Source: Capsaspora owczarzaki ATCC 30864 (lineage: Eukaryota; Opisthokonta; Filasterea). From it: a DNA stretch of 64,000 nt. The translations under genes and the position numbers were made by a program. The stretch is taken from contig NW_011887295.1 of the NCBI RefSeq assembly GCF_000151315.2, forward strand, positions 1,172,173 to 1,236,172, read 5' to 3'. Below the pieces are notes generated by a model that worked only from the letters and a program-made list of their open reading frames with translations, searched no databases and was not told where the DNA came from. Of this stretch, positions 40,524 to 53,400 are shown in pieces; the stretch's first letter is position 1; each line of letters begins with the position of its first letter.

Positions 40524-42328
40524 ATGAGCACTCCCATGGACATTGATGAGACGTCCCAAGCGTCGATTCAGTCGGCGGCTTCATCGCCCAGACGCAGCAC
40601 TCGCATTTCGTCGCGTGCATCGACGCCTGCGCCTGCGCCAGTCCTGGCTCGGGCAACTCGCGATGCAACCGAAGCAGTCAATCAAGCCAGCAACACGGCA
40701 GACTGGGTGGCTGCAGCACCGCGGCCGGTGCAGCCGCCAACGGACGGAAGCGCATTCGACGCGCTTGCTCACATTAGCTCCAGCGCGTACAACAACAGCC
40801 GCACAGCCACATTGGCATCGCCAGTGCCGGACGTGTGTCGTACCGCGCCGTGCTGTCTCGGCATCGACGAAGCAGGCCGCGGTCCTGTGCTTGGTAACGA
40901 AAGCCGATTTCGATTGGATGTGTGGTGTTTTTGGCGGGAGAAGTGAGATTTCCCGCCAAAACGTGAACGAACAACAATAGGGAAACTCCTGCTCAGCTGG
41001 GATGAGCGCTAATCTTGGGACATGGATTTCTCTGTGTACGTGCGAATTTTTGTTGTTGTTGTTATAGGACCCATGGTGTACGGCATCAGCTACTGCCCGC
41101 TCAGCGACGATCCCCGCCTGCGCCAGATGGGCTTTGACGACTCAAAGAAGCTCGACGAGCCAACGCGCCGGCGTCTCTTTGACGACATCAACAAGGCCAA
41201 CGACTTTATGGGATTTTCCGTGTGTGTGATCTCCCCGCAGGACATTTCGAGCAGCATGCTGCGACGGTACGCCCGCCAACAAACCAATTTTTTCATGCCT
41301 TCTTGTTCTTGGAAACCGCTCCGAAACTCATGTGATCGACATGCGCAGAGCCAAGTACAACCTGAATGCGCTATCGCACGACACAGCCATGTCTCTGGTG
41401 CAGCGGGCGCTGGACGATGGTGTCAACATTGCCAAGGTGAAGTGAACGCGCAGCCAAGCGTTGGCTGTTGTTGGATGCCACAACAATCGCGCGATTCTAA
41501 ACGTCTGAATTTTGGGGAGGGTAGGTGTTTGTGGACACGGTTGGCACGGCTGAAACGTATCAAGAGAAGCTTTCCGAGCGATTCCCAGGCATCGAGTTCA
41601 AAGTTAGCGCAAAGGCAGACAGCCTCTTTCCGATTGTTTCTGCCGCGAGTATTTGTGCAAAAGTATGCAACCGTAGCGCTCGAGTGTGGCCGCATTCTAT
41701 CTTGCTCTATGTGGGGCTTCAGGCGATCGCTAAACTCACCCTCGCGATTGCGATTCTTGTTGGCAGGTTGTCAGGGATCACGTTCTCGATATTTGGCAGT
41801 TTAGTGAACCGCACGGAAGTACAATTGGCCGCGATTTCGGATGCGGCTACCCTTCAGGTTTGTCTTCTGATTGCCAGATCTGCGCATTGTGTCCCAACCC
41901 TCTTGACACGTTCGGCGACTCAAACGGCAGTTATTTTTTTTGGGTGCAATGTAGATCCAGTCACCAAACAGTGGCTCCAGACCAACATGGATTCAGTGTT
42001 TGGATTCCCTGGCGTTGTTCGGTTTAGCTGGGGCACGTGCAAGAACATTCTGATCGATCGAGCGGTGAACGTGACCTGGTACGAATTCAGTTTTTGTTGG
42101 GGCTTTCAATGCTGCAATGGCTGCTAACCTGACTTGTCCACCAACACCTGCCCCCCTGGGCCTCCATTTCAACCACACAGGGAAGATGATGGCGAGGACG
42201 AGGACGACGAGCGTGCAAACGCCAAAAAGAGCAATCATTCCATACTTGAATTCGTCAAGCCCACTGCACCCAAACGACACCGCTACTTTATCGAGCGAAA
42301 GCTTGAAATCGTACAAGATTTGCGATGA
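40524..42328 (+). CDS. RNASEH2A: Ribonuclease H2 catalytic subunit A
   Basis: Seven exons (40524–40893, 41068–41266, 41349–41436, 41525–41662, 41767–41857, 41955–42078, 42181–42328) give 385 residues. RNase H2 removes ribonucleotides from DNA and the RNA of RNA–DNA hybrids. The four catalytic acids are visible by family alignment: Asp and Glu in [13 protein letters not shown], Asp in FVDTVG and Asp in [33 protein letters not shown] and [16 protein letters not shown] are also typical. The first ~110 residues are a Ser/Ala/Pro-rich extension absent from human RNASEH2A and probably disordered. The C-terminus after the DDGEDEDDE stretch holds the usual tail. It converges on the aminopeptidase gene with 124 bases between stop codons. 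Confidence 0.94.
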
Positions 42329-42452
42329 GTGCTATGGACCAGAAAATCAATTAGGAGTACTATTCAAAGTGTGGCCAACAACCAACCTTTTCAAACAGTC
42401 CAACCCTAAAAAAAAAGCCATAGATTTCTGAGCAAGGGACTCAGAAGCTCGA

Positions 42453-44448
42453 TCAAGCTTTCGATTCGGGCTTTGGAATTGCTTCGCGTGACAGCTGAGC
42501 CATAAACTCGATCAGAGGGCGAGTGGCACGACCTGTGTGGGTGTGTGTGTGTGTGATGGTAAGCACAAAAAGTTAAACCTCTGAAAGCAAAACACGAAAC
42601 CGCCCCCCCCAAATCCTACAAACTTACCAGTCATGCCGGCAGACATGAAGCCAGTCGGTGCCGCGTAGTGCATGACGCCAGCAATGTCGATATGCGCCCA
42701 GCTCTTGCTCTCCACAAACTTTTCCAAGAAGGCTGCAGCGGTGCACGAGCCACCGCCATTTTTGCCAGTGTTCTTGATGTCAGCAAAGGTCGATGTGATG
42801 CTGTCACGGTGCTCCTGGAAGATTGGCATTGGGTGGAAGGGATCGGTCGCCAGGTTGCCGGCTGCGCGCAGCTTCTTGGAAAGGGTGGCGTTGTTGGAGA
42901 AGAGGCCTGCAGCAGCATTTCCAAGAGCTACAGCAATGGCACCCGTCAGCGTGGCCACATCGATGATCGTGTGCGGCTTGTACGCCCGCTGAGCATACGT
43001 CAAGGCGTCCGCCAGAATCAACCGGCCTTCGGCGTCAGTGTTGTCCACCTCAATGGTCTGCCCGCTCATCGACGTGACCACATCGCCGGGCTTGATAGCG
43101 GTGCCAGAAGGCATGTTTTCGCAGAGCGGCGTGACCACCACAACGTCGATCGGCAGGCCGAGGCGGACGGCGCCGAGCAGCGCGCTGACCACGACAGCCG
43201 CACCGCCCATATCGCCACGCATCTCGCCCATGCCAGCCGATGGCTTGATGGAAATGCCACCACTGTCAAAGGTGATGCCCTTGCCCACCAACACCAGTGG
43301 GGCGGCATCGCGATTGCCCGAGCCGCGATACTCAATTTCGAGGAAGCGCAGCGGCTCGCTTGTGCCCTGAGCGACGGCCAGGTAGGCGCCCATTTTCTGC
43401 TGCTCGGCCCAAGCCTTGTCATGGGCGGTAAAGCGCACAACATCCTTGTCGATGAACGGCTGGAACTCTTTGCGCACCGTGTCGACGAAAATGCTCGGCG
43501 TCATGTGGTTGGAGGGCGTCTCTGCAAGCGTTCGTGCAAAGTTTTGGCAGCTTGCAGTCAGCAAGCCACGTTCAAACGCGCGGCTGGTCTCGCCAGAGCC
43601 CACTGTCGTTGCACCACCAGCAGCACCAGCCGCATTGGCGCTCTCAATGATGGAAAAGCTCGGCGTCTGGTTCTTGTCGCTGGGCTTGAACGCACGCAGC
43701 GCATGCGACGACAGTGCTGCACCTTCCGAGAGCCCCTGCCCATGCAGTGGCATGTCAAACACCACGTTCGAGGCCTTCACGGCGCGTGCAGCGGTGGTGA
43801 CTTGAGCGGCAACGGATCGCGCCGTCTTGAGCTGCTTGGCTTCGGCGGCTGTCGTCGCGTCCTGCGGATCGACGGTCGACTCTGACGCGCTGTCCTGAGG
43901 AGCAAGAAGCGTCGTGGGTGCCTCTCCAAGTCCACCGACGACGACGTGTCGGTAGCGTGGATGAACGCCATGCAGCGTCACGCAGCCAGTCTTGATCTGC
44001 CCAAACTCTGGCAGCGACGTCTGAACAGCACGCACTGCGCGCGAGATGGCGCCACCGGACTCTTGATCGTGCAGCTCAAAGCTCGCAGATGCAACGAAGC
44101 TCGCGGGTTCGGTCTCGGGCGAAGTGGATGTCTTGGCTGTTGCGCTCGCTTCTGCTGGCTTGGCTGGCTTTGGCTTGGCAAACACGCCGATCGCGAGCAC
44201 TGCACCACCAAAGCAAAGCAACGACAATCATTGATGAGCATAGTTGTGATATCGGAGTCGAAACCAAAATATCGAACAGGAGGAAAGTCCATCAAAGACA
44301 AAGGAACTTTGGCTGGAACTCCATTGGGCGTTCGATCTCTCCTTGGATTGGAGGCAGGGCCGAGGTTGAGAGCACCAAAAACAAGATCATAGTGACAAGA
44401 AGTACAGACCTTCGGTTTGGACGGCGGTCGAGTACAATCGAGCGCCAT
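42453..44448 (-). CDS. M17 leucyl aminopeptidase
   Basis: Three exons, 44448–44436 (13 bases), 44199–42628 and 42532–42453, give 554 residues. The M17 signature NTDAEGRL is present, as are the metal- and substrate-binding segments VGKGITFDSGGISIKP and MRGDMGGAA. These dizinc, usually hexameric enzymes remove N-terminal amino acids in the cytosol or organelles. The N-terminal macro-like domain is about 200 residues and rich in Ala/Thr. The 13-base first exon is inferred: the large exon has an in-frame stop just upstream and its only acceptor (GTGCAG, before 44199) needs a phase-1 partner, which ATGGCGCTCGATT provides, giving MALDLLAIGVF, a good start for this family. A different 5' exon remains possible. 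The last exon encodes RATRPLIEFMAQLSRE, the normal C-terminal helix. Confidence 0.92.
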
Positions 44449-44647
44449 GCTGCGCGGCGGCGGTCGTGCGCCCAAAGAGCTGAAGCATTGGATGGGAAGA
44501 CTGAGCGACTCAGAAGTGGACAAGTTGATAGAAAGTATATTTTATTGTACTCGACTACACGAATCTCACATGAGGAGTAGGAACGCGGTGCACTCGTTCC
44601 TGCTATCAACTTTGACATTTTACAGCAGGATTTGTGCCGTTCACGTT

Positions 44648-47437
44648 TCACTGAGATCGACCATGGATGGCTTGTAGAATTCGCTTGGCTTCCTCCCGAT
44701 CCTGTTCAACCAAACGTGGCAAAGAAGCATTATGAGAGACGAAAAAGACGTCGCAAACAAAACAAAAAAACAAAACAAAAAAAACTCGCCCTCTCCCTCT
44801 CCCCCTCTCGCAAAATTGCTCTGTGTCGCGTACCGTTGTCAAAGACGCACACGTCAGCACCTTGGTGGCATACGTCTCGGCGGTAGAGCGTTCGCCCTCC
44901 ACAAAGTAATACTGCGCAAGGTAGAGCAAGGCTTGCACAACCACCTTGGCGACGAAAGCCGTTGCCGTGGCCAAATCCTGTCCGTACGTTTCGACACACT
45001 TTTTGCAGTAGATGACGGCCATTTCGGGAATCTTGAGGCTCATGTACATGTTGCACATGATGGCAACGACCACGCCCTCCGAGTCGCCGAGCTGTTCTGC
45101 ATTAGAGTAGCACCGAAGCGCGTCTTCGTACATGTTCAACTTTTCGTGCATGGTGCCGACAGCGACGTGCATGCGGGAGTCCTCGGGGCGCAGCTTGAGG
45201 GCCTTTTCGTAGTAGAGGAGCGCAAAATCAAAGAGTTTCAGCAGCTCATACCCTTGACCAAGCGCATACCAAGCGCGGAAGTCGATTTGGTTGACTTCTG
45301 CTCGAGGAAAGGTAGGTAGTGTCACCGAGCCAAACAACGGTTGGACAAATTTGATGGAGTGAGACTTTCAATGCACCCCAGGTCATCATCACCCAACAAC
45401 CGTTCATGTCCCTCCCTACCTGATGCACGACGATAAGCTTCAACCGCAGCAGGCATGTTTCGCAACTCAATGTATTCGTGTCCCATCAGCAGCCATGCGG
45501 CTCCAAAGTTCCGGTCCAGCCGTAGCGCTCTTTGGAAAAACACGACTGCCTTTTCGTGCTCGCATCGCATGGCATAAAAGTTACCTGTCAAAAACAAAAA
45601 CAAAAACAAGCAAACAAAATCAAGCAAACAAAAACAAGCAAACAAAAACAAGCAAACAAACCCAATATCACAGTGAATCAAAGGACCAAAATCATCCGAC
45701 GAATCTGGACCGTTTGGCTCTTGGTTGTTGGACCAATTTTCACTCACCGACAACGCAACACGTTTCGGGCCGATACTTGTCCGTGGCCGTGCATGTTTGC
45801 GCTAACGTTCCAAGCTCTTGCGAGCGCTCTTTCACAAACAGCATGTTTGACAAGACATCCATGCTATCAAGACGGTGGGGATCGAGAATGCGAATGATGG
45901 AAAACGCATCCATTGCGGCAGTGTAATCTGTTGTTGTGGAAGTGGGGGGGGGAGGAAAAAGGGCAAGTCAAAGTGACAATCGAAAAAGCTGCAGGCACGC
46001 TTCCGTCGAACATACCTCGCTTGTTGTAGGCCGCAAGAGCAGCTTCGCCCCAAATAAAAGCGCTGCGTCCAAACACTGAGGCGAGGGCCAGGCTGCGCTC
46101 AAGAGCCGAATCGTTTCGTTGCAATCGACGCTCCAGATGCGTCTCAAACACCTCACGAATCCAGTGATCGCCAAAGGGTGCCTCGTCCAAGTCGAGCTCA
46201 TGGTCGCACAGATCAGCAATTTCAGTCCAAACAGCCCAGTTCAGTGGGCAGCGATCGGCCGCTTCAACCAGAATCGTCAATGCAAGCCCATCAAGCTCAA
46301 TCGCTCGAAGAATCAGGGCATACATGTACAGGCCGAACGAATCCAGCTGGTCGGCCTCGTACAAGGCGGATAGCTCGGTATGAAGCGACTTTACCTCCTT
46401 GTTCTTGACAAAATTGCGCGTGCTCGAGACTGGTGTGCCTTGCGTTGCCCAGCCCATGGACCCGCCGGGAGCGTTGGGTCCCAACTGCTTTTGCTGAGGG
46501 TGCTGGGGCCGTCCCTGTGATTGTCCGGCGGTGGTGGTGCTGGTGCCCACAATGAGCGGGTCGCCGAAAATGCTGGCCGAGGTTGCGTCAGTCTCCTCCT
46601 CGCTGCGGCGTTCTCCGGCCAAGTAGCGAGAATACCATCTCAAGAAGAGCGCTGTATGCCCCTTGGCGTTCCGCAAGATGTGGGCCACGCGATCATACTC
46701 TCGCATGTCGAACAGCGACTTGGCAAAGGCAACGCGGTCGGCCTCGCGCGCCTCGGTCTGCATGTTCCACAATGGATCGAGATACTCTTGCTCCACCGCG
46801 TCCTGCATTTCGAAATCTTCCTCGGTCTCCTCGTAGTCATAGTCGCCCGGATCGCCTGCAAAACGGCCTTCAATCGCGGCAGCGCCAGTCCGCGTTTCCT
46901 GGCCACCAGCCGCAGCGGTTGCCAGCCTCTGCGCTTCCGACTCTTCTGGAGTGGCCACTGCCCACGCCATCTCTGTAGCCCAGCTGGCCGAGTGGAGCAG
47001 GCCTCGCCGAGTGCACTCTCGCGCAGCCCAGCGAAGCTCCGCTCGAACGCGCCGCACCTCCACCAGTTCGCCGCCAATGTCGACCCATTTCGAGCTGTGC
47101 ATATCCTCGTTGCCAGTCAACAGGTGCTCGCGGTAGTAGATTGGCTCGCCTTGTCCCACTTCGATCGGGGCTGCTGCAGTACTGCTGCTGCTTGCGCGAC
47201 GAGCGTTCTCGTTGCTGCCCAGACCGCTGTCCTCGCCCTGGTCTTGATCGTCGTCCTCAAAGTCAGGCTCAATGTACAGCGCGTTGCCAGGCGCAGCAGC
47301 AGCGGGTTTCGCGCCAGTCGCTCGCTTGCCTGCTGAGCCAGCAGTGCTGCCCGCCTTGGGCGTCTGTGGCGTTCTCGATCCGAGCGGTCCCGATGCGGCC
47401 GCACCTCGTCTGCTTGTCGGGGTTGGTGTGTGATGAG

Positions 47438-47469
<32 letters not shown>

Positions 47470-47687
47470 TCGGCGGCGGCGGTCGGGGACTCTACGCTCC
47501 CAGATCGCAGGCGCAAGGTCGTCCTGGTGGTGCTGCTGCCTGCAGTGCTCCCTGCCCGAGTGCCAGACGCGGCAGGCGTGGCAGCCAATCCAGATGCGCT
47601 CGACGAGGATGATGCAGCCGATCGCGCGGCGCTTGACGACGACGACGACGAGGACCTGCCTGAGACGGGCGTTTTGCGAGTGCTCAT
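44648..47687 (-). CDS. CDC23: Anaphase-promoting complex subunit 8 (CDC23/APC8)
   Basis: Five exons (47687–46016, 45927–45748, 45584–45420, 45297–44834, 44701–44648) give 844 residues. The TPR array matches APC8: YMYALILRAIELDGLALTILVEAADRCPLNWAVW, MGHEYIELRNMPAAVEAYRRA, DFRAWYALGQGYELLKLFDFALLYYEKALKLRPEDSRM and the following repeats. APC8 is a scaffold TPR subunit of the APC/C ubiquitin ligase that drives exit from mitosis. It is about 250 residues longer than the human protein: the first ~170 residues are Ser/Ala/Thr/Gly-rich with Ala and Ser homopolymers, and there is a Gln/Pro/Gly-rich insert around residue 390. The ATG at 47687 (MSTRKTPVSGRSS) is the first in frame; upstream only TTG is available. 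Confidence 0.93.
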
Positions 47688-47988
47688 ACCCTCCAACGAT
47701 TCAAGAGTGATTTGAGCAAGCAATGAAGACTGAGATGGTGCTAAAAGTCTATTCAAGATACGTTATGCCATGGTCGGGGACCAAGGAAAGGGAAGCCGAT
47801 TGAAACGATTCGAAAAACAAGAAGAAAAAAAAAGCGCGGGAAACTCAAATTTCGTTTCAAAACAACTTGTCAAGGTTTTGCCAGGACGCGAGCATGACAC
47901 ATAACACCACGTAGGAGCAGCACAAACATTCAAGAACCATCGAGCAGGAAACAGTCTGGCAACAACCGACGTGCTGGTGTTTCAACTC
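47688..47988. other. Short intergenic interval
   Basis: 301 bases between the APC8 start and the 3' end of the next minus-strand gene. An A-rich stretch lies at 47818–47833. No coding signal. Confidence 0.5.
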
Positions 47989-50171
47989 TCATTCGTCAAA
48001 TTCGAAAACTTGAAACCGTCCCGCACGAGTTGGACGGAACACGTCGAGCGCAGGCGACTTGAGACTGTTCTCGCCTGATGGAAGCGCCGATGGCACTAGC
48101 AACAGCGTTCGAGGCGACGTCGGCGATGCCAAAAGCAGCTGCTGAGCAACCTGCACAGCCGAGACTGGAGGTCGGACTGGGCTTTGCAAGTGCGTTGGAA
48201 GAGTCACATGGACATCAGGGCTTGGAAAGAGCATCTTTTGGGCATATCCATGAAGTGCATCCTTCCATTGGCTCAAGCGAGCACCAAACGTGCTCTGAGA
48301 GCGATGTTGCTTGACGCCACGACCGACAGAGGCCGAGCTTGGCGATGTGAAATGCCGGCCGCGTGCATGGCGGAGTGCTGGTGTCGCTCGAAGTTGTCGA
48401 GACACGGGCCGTTCTGGCGGTGCAAGCCGTGACTGAGGAGTGTCGGGCACAAGCTCAACTTCTGACTGCTCAGCATCTTGCCACTGTGCATGTTTGCCTG
48501 CCAAGCTGCTCTTGTGAGCTCTGCTGGATCCCATGCCATTGGAAGGCAATGCAGCAGAGCTCTTTTCCCGCGGGGTCGACTGGCGTGCAGCTTTGATGTT
48601 GGGCGAAGTCAGCTCGGCAAGGAGATGGTGATTTCCAGGCGAGCGCAGGACTGGCAAGGCTGCTCGTCGTGGCGTACCACTCCACTTGACCGTTTTTGCC
48701 CCATCAGGCACCATCGTCATATTGTCATGACCCGAGCGTGTCCAGAGAGAAGGGACGGAGCCGGGGATGCTGTTTTCGTCGCCTTGAGCTGGCGGCGATG
48801 CCGCAACAACCGTCCCTTCGCTGTTGCTGTCAATGGCAGGCTCAGGCGTAGATTGCATAGGCGCAAACAGTGGGACCAAGGTTTGGCTAGTGGCCGGAGC
48901 GACGGATGGTCTGGTCTGCGGGGTATGGGGCACAACAGCCACGGGAGATGTTTCAGGCGATCGATGGGAGACTTCGCTTGCTTCATCCTCGCTGGCTGCA
49001 TTCATGATGAATAGACGCTCAACCACATCTTGCAGTTCCTTGCGATTGTGCATGCTGTCAGCCTTGTTGATAATGTGGGGCAGGTGCAGGGCTGCAGAGT
49101 AGAAGGACTCGAACTCGGCTGGGTCTGCAAAGTCAATGCTGTGGAAGGAGTCTCGTTCTGGCACAATCCGGTGCTTGATGTTTTGCAGTAGCTTCATCCA
49201 CACAGCTCGCGCGGTGCATGACGGAGACGGTAGCAGACCATTAGCAGTGTCACGGGAAGCGACATTGTCATTTGTGCTCTCAATACCGCAAGCCATTGCA
49301 GAATGCTCCGACGGGCAAGACAGGTGGCCTTGCAACACGAGCGTGCGCCAAAACTCGCAAGAGCCATCAGCAGCTTTACTCGGGGGCTGCCCTCTTTCAA
49401 GCTGCAACACCTCGGACAGCGACGGCACGCCTCGAGCCGCGGTGCACTTGCTCAGTGCGTTCGGCGACAGAACGCTCGCAAGCCTGGCAGCTGTAATCTC
49501 ATCGTCCAGACGGTCAGCGAGCAGCACGAAAATACCGTTGATCACGCTCTCGGCAAACACGCTCGGAGCCAGTGGCACCACATCACAGTGAACGAGTGCG
49601 CGAGTGATTCTCGTCACGAGAAAGATCAGCGTGTCGATCGGCAAGTCATCGAATACCTGTGTGTCAGTGCGGTGCAAGTGCAATGCAGGGCACAGTCAGA
49701 GCAAACCACAAGCAAGCAGCGCTGGGGAGGGAAGGGCAAAACGAAACCAGAAGCAAAGAGGAAAAAAGAAAAAAAAATGGCGGGAAACCAGATGAACGCC
49801 AGTTTCTGGCTTGAAACAGATTCGTGTTCAGCTTCTCGTTGAGAGCAGCGAGCAAAGGCTCCCGTCTCCGCTTTGCGCTTCACCCAAGGGGCAACGACAC
49901 AGAGACAAAGAGAGCATGCTGGAAGAGGCGCGCGCGGGGGGGGGGAAGGACGGAGGTCGCGCCTTACGCCTGCCTCGGCGCCGAGAGGGTAGGGAATCCC
50001 GACGCCTGCAAACACCAGTCCGCAGCCAGCAAGGCTTCGCCCGTCGTCGCCAGTGCCAGGGCCGCGCTTGAGTGGTTGACAAAACTGCCTGCAAAACTCT
50101 GTCACGCCGGCAAGCCACAGCTGCAGCTCGGCGTCGGTGAGCGTGCGTTGGCCCATTGGGGTCAGCCACAT
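47989..50171 (-). CDS. Unrecognised Ser/Pro-rich protein with SP/TP sites (623 aa)
   Basis: Two exons, 50171–49968 and 49656–47989, joined across a GTAAGG…CACAG intron. The first ~230 residues look like a folded helical domain, with a Trp/Leu-rich start (MWLTPMGQ, LWLAGVTEFCRQF) and an amphipathic FDDLPIDTLIFLVTRITRALVH segment. It continues with WMKLLQNIKHRI and FADPAEFESFYSAALHLP. The C-terminal ~380 residues are disordered and rich in Ser, Pro, Thr, Gln and Arg with many SP/TP sites (PHTPQTRP, LRSPGNHH, LASPTSPRTLLL), typical of CDK or MAP kinase targets. No known domain is recognised. It diverges from the FHA/PHD gene with 326 bases between start codons. Confidence 0.8.
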
Positions 50172-50497
50172 TGCTGCTTGAGAAAAATGAAACAAAAATG
50201 ACTGATTTTGAATGGGATTTCCCCTTTGCAATTGAGTGATCGTTGCCAGCTTTGTTTTTCCCCCCGTTTGAGTGCTGGCTGAATTACATTTTCACAATCA
50301 GAGCCTTCAATCCGGATTTGGATGAAGTGTCATTCAGCAAAACTCAAAAGCAAACCGTTTCGTCTTTTTTTTTTTTCTTCCTTCTCTCTTTGCGGCAAAC
50401 CTTCGGCAACCTCGGTTCATACGACCAAGCAGCACACAACACAGCCACAGCTTTTTTTTAACGTGTCATCTCTCAACCAACCCGCTCCACCAACACC
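50172..50497. promoter_or_regulatory. Divergent promoter region between the SP-rich and FHA/PHD genes
   Basis: 326 bases that must serve both genes. A T10 run lies at about 50365–50376 and another T run at 50452–50459. There is no obvious TATA box. Confidence 0.45.
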
Positions 50498-53400
50498 ATG
50501 TCGACATTGCTTGTGAACGCGGCCTCTCCGACGCCGTTGATCAAACCAAAGACTGCTTCGCCAGCCAAGCCCGCTGCCGCCGCTGCCTCCACTTCCACGA
50601 CCATCATCGCAGAGCTCTCGCTCATCCGCCCTGACGGCACCACTGGCACCAAGTTCCCCTTTGCCCAGGACGACTATGTCTTTGGCCGGTGAGTCGTTTC
50701 TGCGAATGCGAGTTGAAAGCAGGAGACGGGAATTTTCAAACAGCCAAAACCAGTAAAAAAAAATCAAAAACAGAGAAGCGAAACCACTCTTCGCTATAAC
50801 GCAGCCATCCTCGGTTTCCGCTGAGGTTGTCCATGCACTCCGCATGCAACATGATCCACTTGATATCTCTATCGAGTCGACATGCATGACTCGGGAGTGG
50901 CTGGTTTGATGTTGAGGTTGCAGAGCTTTTGGAACTGTGAGCTCAACTTCACTTTTCAAATATTTTCAATTTTGGCGCCTTTTTTTTTTCAACTGTTTCG
51001 CATTGTTGTTTCAAAACAAAAAAAAATTGCAACCTCTCATGCAAATTTTAGATTGTTGAAAACCAAACATCACCAATTCACGACATCTCACCGTTGACTG
51101 GGTTTGTTTTTGATTCTGCAAATGTGAACACACAGCGACTTTGAGTGCACGGTTCGCGTTCAGACCAGCGGTGTGCAAGAGCGCCATGCCTTCCTTCGCA
51201 ACCTGAACAACTCCAAGATTGTCCTCGGCCCGATGAACGAGAACTGCCTCGTCAAGTTGAACCAAGCGCCCATCACCGAGGCGACTGAGCTCAAGCACAA
51301 CGACGTGTTCCAGATTGGCGGCCGCTCGTTCCGCTTTGAGTTCCTGGCTGGTCATGCCCCTGGTTCGGCCAAGAAGGCTCCTCTGGCTGAGAAGCAGGCT
51401 GCTGCTGCCGAGCCCAACTTGCTCTTGTCCTACACACCCATCAAGTCGGCGTCCTCGAGCAAGGCTGCCTCGCCAGTCAAGACTGCCTCGCCAGTCAAGA
51501 CTGCTTCGCCCAAGACTGCTTCGCCCAAGACTGCCTCACCCAAAGCTGCGTCCCCTGCCAAAGCCGCGTCCCCTGCCAAAGCCGCCTCGCCTGCAAAGGT
51601 CGCCTCGCCCAAGCTCAAGACACCCGTGCGCGCTGTCGCCAACATTGAGAACATGGTCCCGGCATCCAGCACTCGCAAGCTGACCTTTGGTCCTCGCACA
51701 CCACAGGCAGCTGTTGCACCTACGCCCATGCGTCAGATGCCTGCTGGCGATCTCGATTTCGGCACACCCAAGTCGCGCTTGCTCGAACGCCAGTCGGCCG
51801 CGCTCGCTGCATTCATGGCCAACCCGATGCCCAAGCCAGTTCTGTTCGCCGAGCCGGTCGTCGCCGTTGCAGCCTCGCCGGTCAAGACGGTCACGCCCGT
51901 GACTGCCGTGCAAGCCTCGGCCGAGCCGGAAGTTGCCGCTGAGATCAAGCCGTCCCTCGCGACTCCGCTTCGTGCCGCGATTGTCAAGGGCGCGCCGTTG
52001 CGCAAGCGCGAGGAGAAGAAGCTTCGCACACCCATCCGCGCTGCCATCCAACAGGGAGCCACTCTCAAGACTCGCAAGGTCGCCAAGCTCGACGAGCCGC
52101 TGCAGGCGTCCATTCAAGCGGGCGTCACGCTCAAGCAGAAGAGCATTGGCGCACAGTCCAAGCTTGCCACTCCCATCAAGAAGGACTTGCTGTCTGGCGC
52201 TACAAAGTTGCGCGCCGCTCCCCACAAGACCAACAAGCTCGCCACGCCTGTGCGCGCAGAAATCCAGTCTGGCGGCGCGGCTGCCAAGCTGAAGAAGCAG
52301 GTCAAGTCGAAGGCGCTTGACACGCCGACCCGCAACGCCATCGTCGGCGGTGTCTCGCTCCGCGCCAAGAAGATTGCCGACAAGACCATGTCGTTCGAGG
52401 TCTCTGACGCAATTGCTACCGCTGCTGCCGAGCGCGCCCAGCGTGTGCAACCGCTCTCTACTCTGCCCACTATGGCCGCAGCGCTGCAAAGCGCAATCGG
52501 AACCCCGAGCGCCAAGAACAAGCTGCAGCCTGCCGTGGAGCTCCACCCCATGCCGACCCCGGTTCGCAAGGACATTGAGACCAAGACCGCCAAGCTCAAG
52601 TCTCGCCCGGCTCCGCTTGCCATCCCCGCTGATCTCAAGGCAGAGATCTCCAGCAACAATGTCAAGCTCAACCCGCTTGTCAAGAAGGGCAATTCTGCTC
52701 TTCTTGGCGACATTCGCACTGCGGAAGTCAGCAAGCTCAACAAGGTCACCAAAAAGTCGGCCGTCGGCACCCCCGTCCGCCAGGCTATTGTTGCCGGCAC
52801 GACCCTCAAGCCACTCATCAAGCAAGTCAACCCTGAGCTGCTGCAGGACATCCGCACCGATGCTGTTCAGCTGAACAAGCTCACCAAGAAGTCTGCTCTC
52901 GGAACGCCCGTCCGCAACGAAATTGTTGCCGGCAAGTCGCTCAAGGCCAAGGACATTGGCGCTGTTGCCTCGCTCGCAACCCCCGTCAAGCAGGCTATTG
53001 CTGCCTCCAACCCTGGCCAGCTTCGTGCCAAGCAAATTGTCCCCGCCGACCGCAAGATCCCCGTTGAGCTTCTTGCTGGCGTTGCCTCGCAGCCCACCCT
53101 CAAGTCTGTCGACCTGCGCCACACTTCGATTGCTTCTGGCTCGGCCCTGTTGGTCACCCCACCTGCCTCCGACGATGATGAGCTGGTGCCAACTCTCCCA
53201 GTGGAGGAGTCTGTCGTCGAAGCCGATATTGTCGTCGAGGCAAAGGCTGCCCCCGCTCGCAAGGGTCGCGGAAAGAAGGCCGTCGTTGAGCCTGTGGTCG
53301 TGTCGGCTCCCGTTGTCGCGGTTGAAGAGGCTGCACCTACTCCTGCAGCAGCAACACGCAAGACGTCAGCTGCTCGCGGCAAGAAGTCGGTTGCTGCTGT

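Noticed and set aside
42668-43885. 405-codon plus-strand open frame
   Set aside because: Antisense to the leucyl aminopeptidase, which carries an exact M17 signature.
51536-53122. 528-codon minus-strand open frame
   Set aside because: Antisense to the FHA/PHD gene, which has clear domains and codon bias; the shadow protein is Leu/Gly/Arg-rich and featureless.
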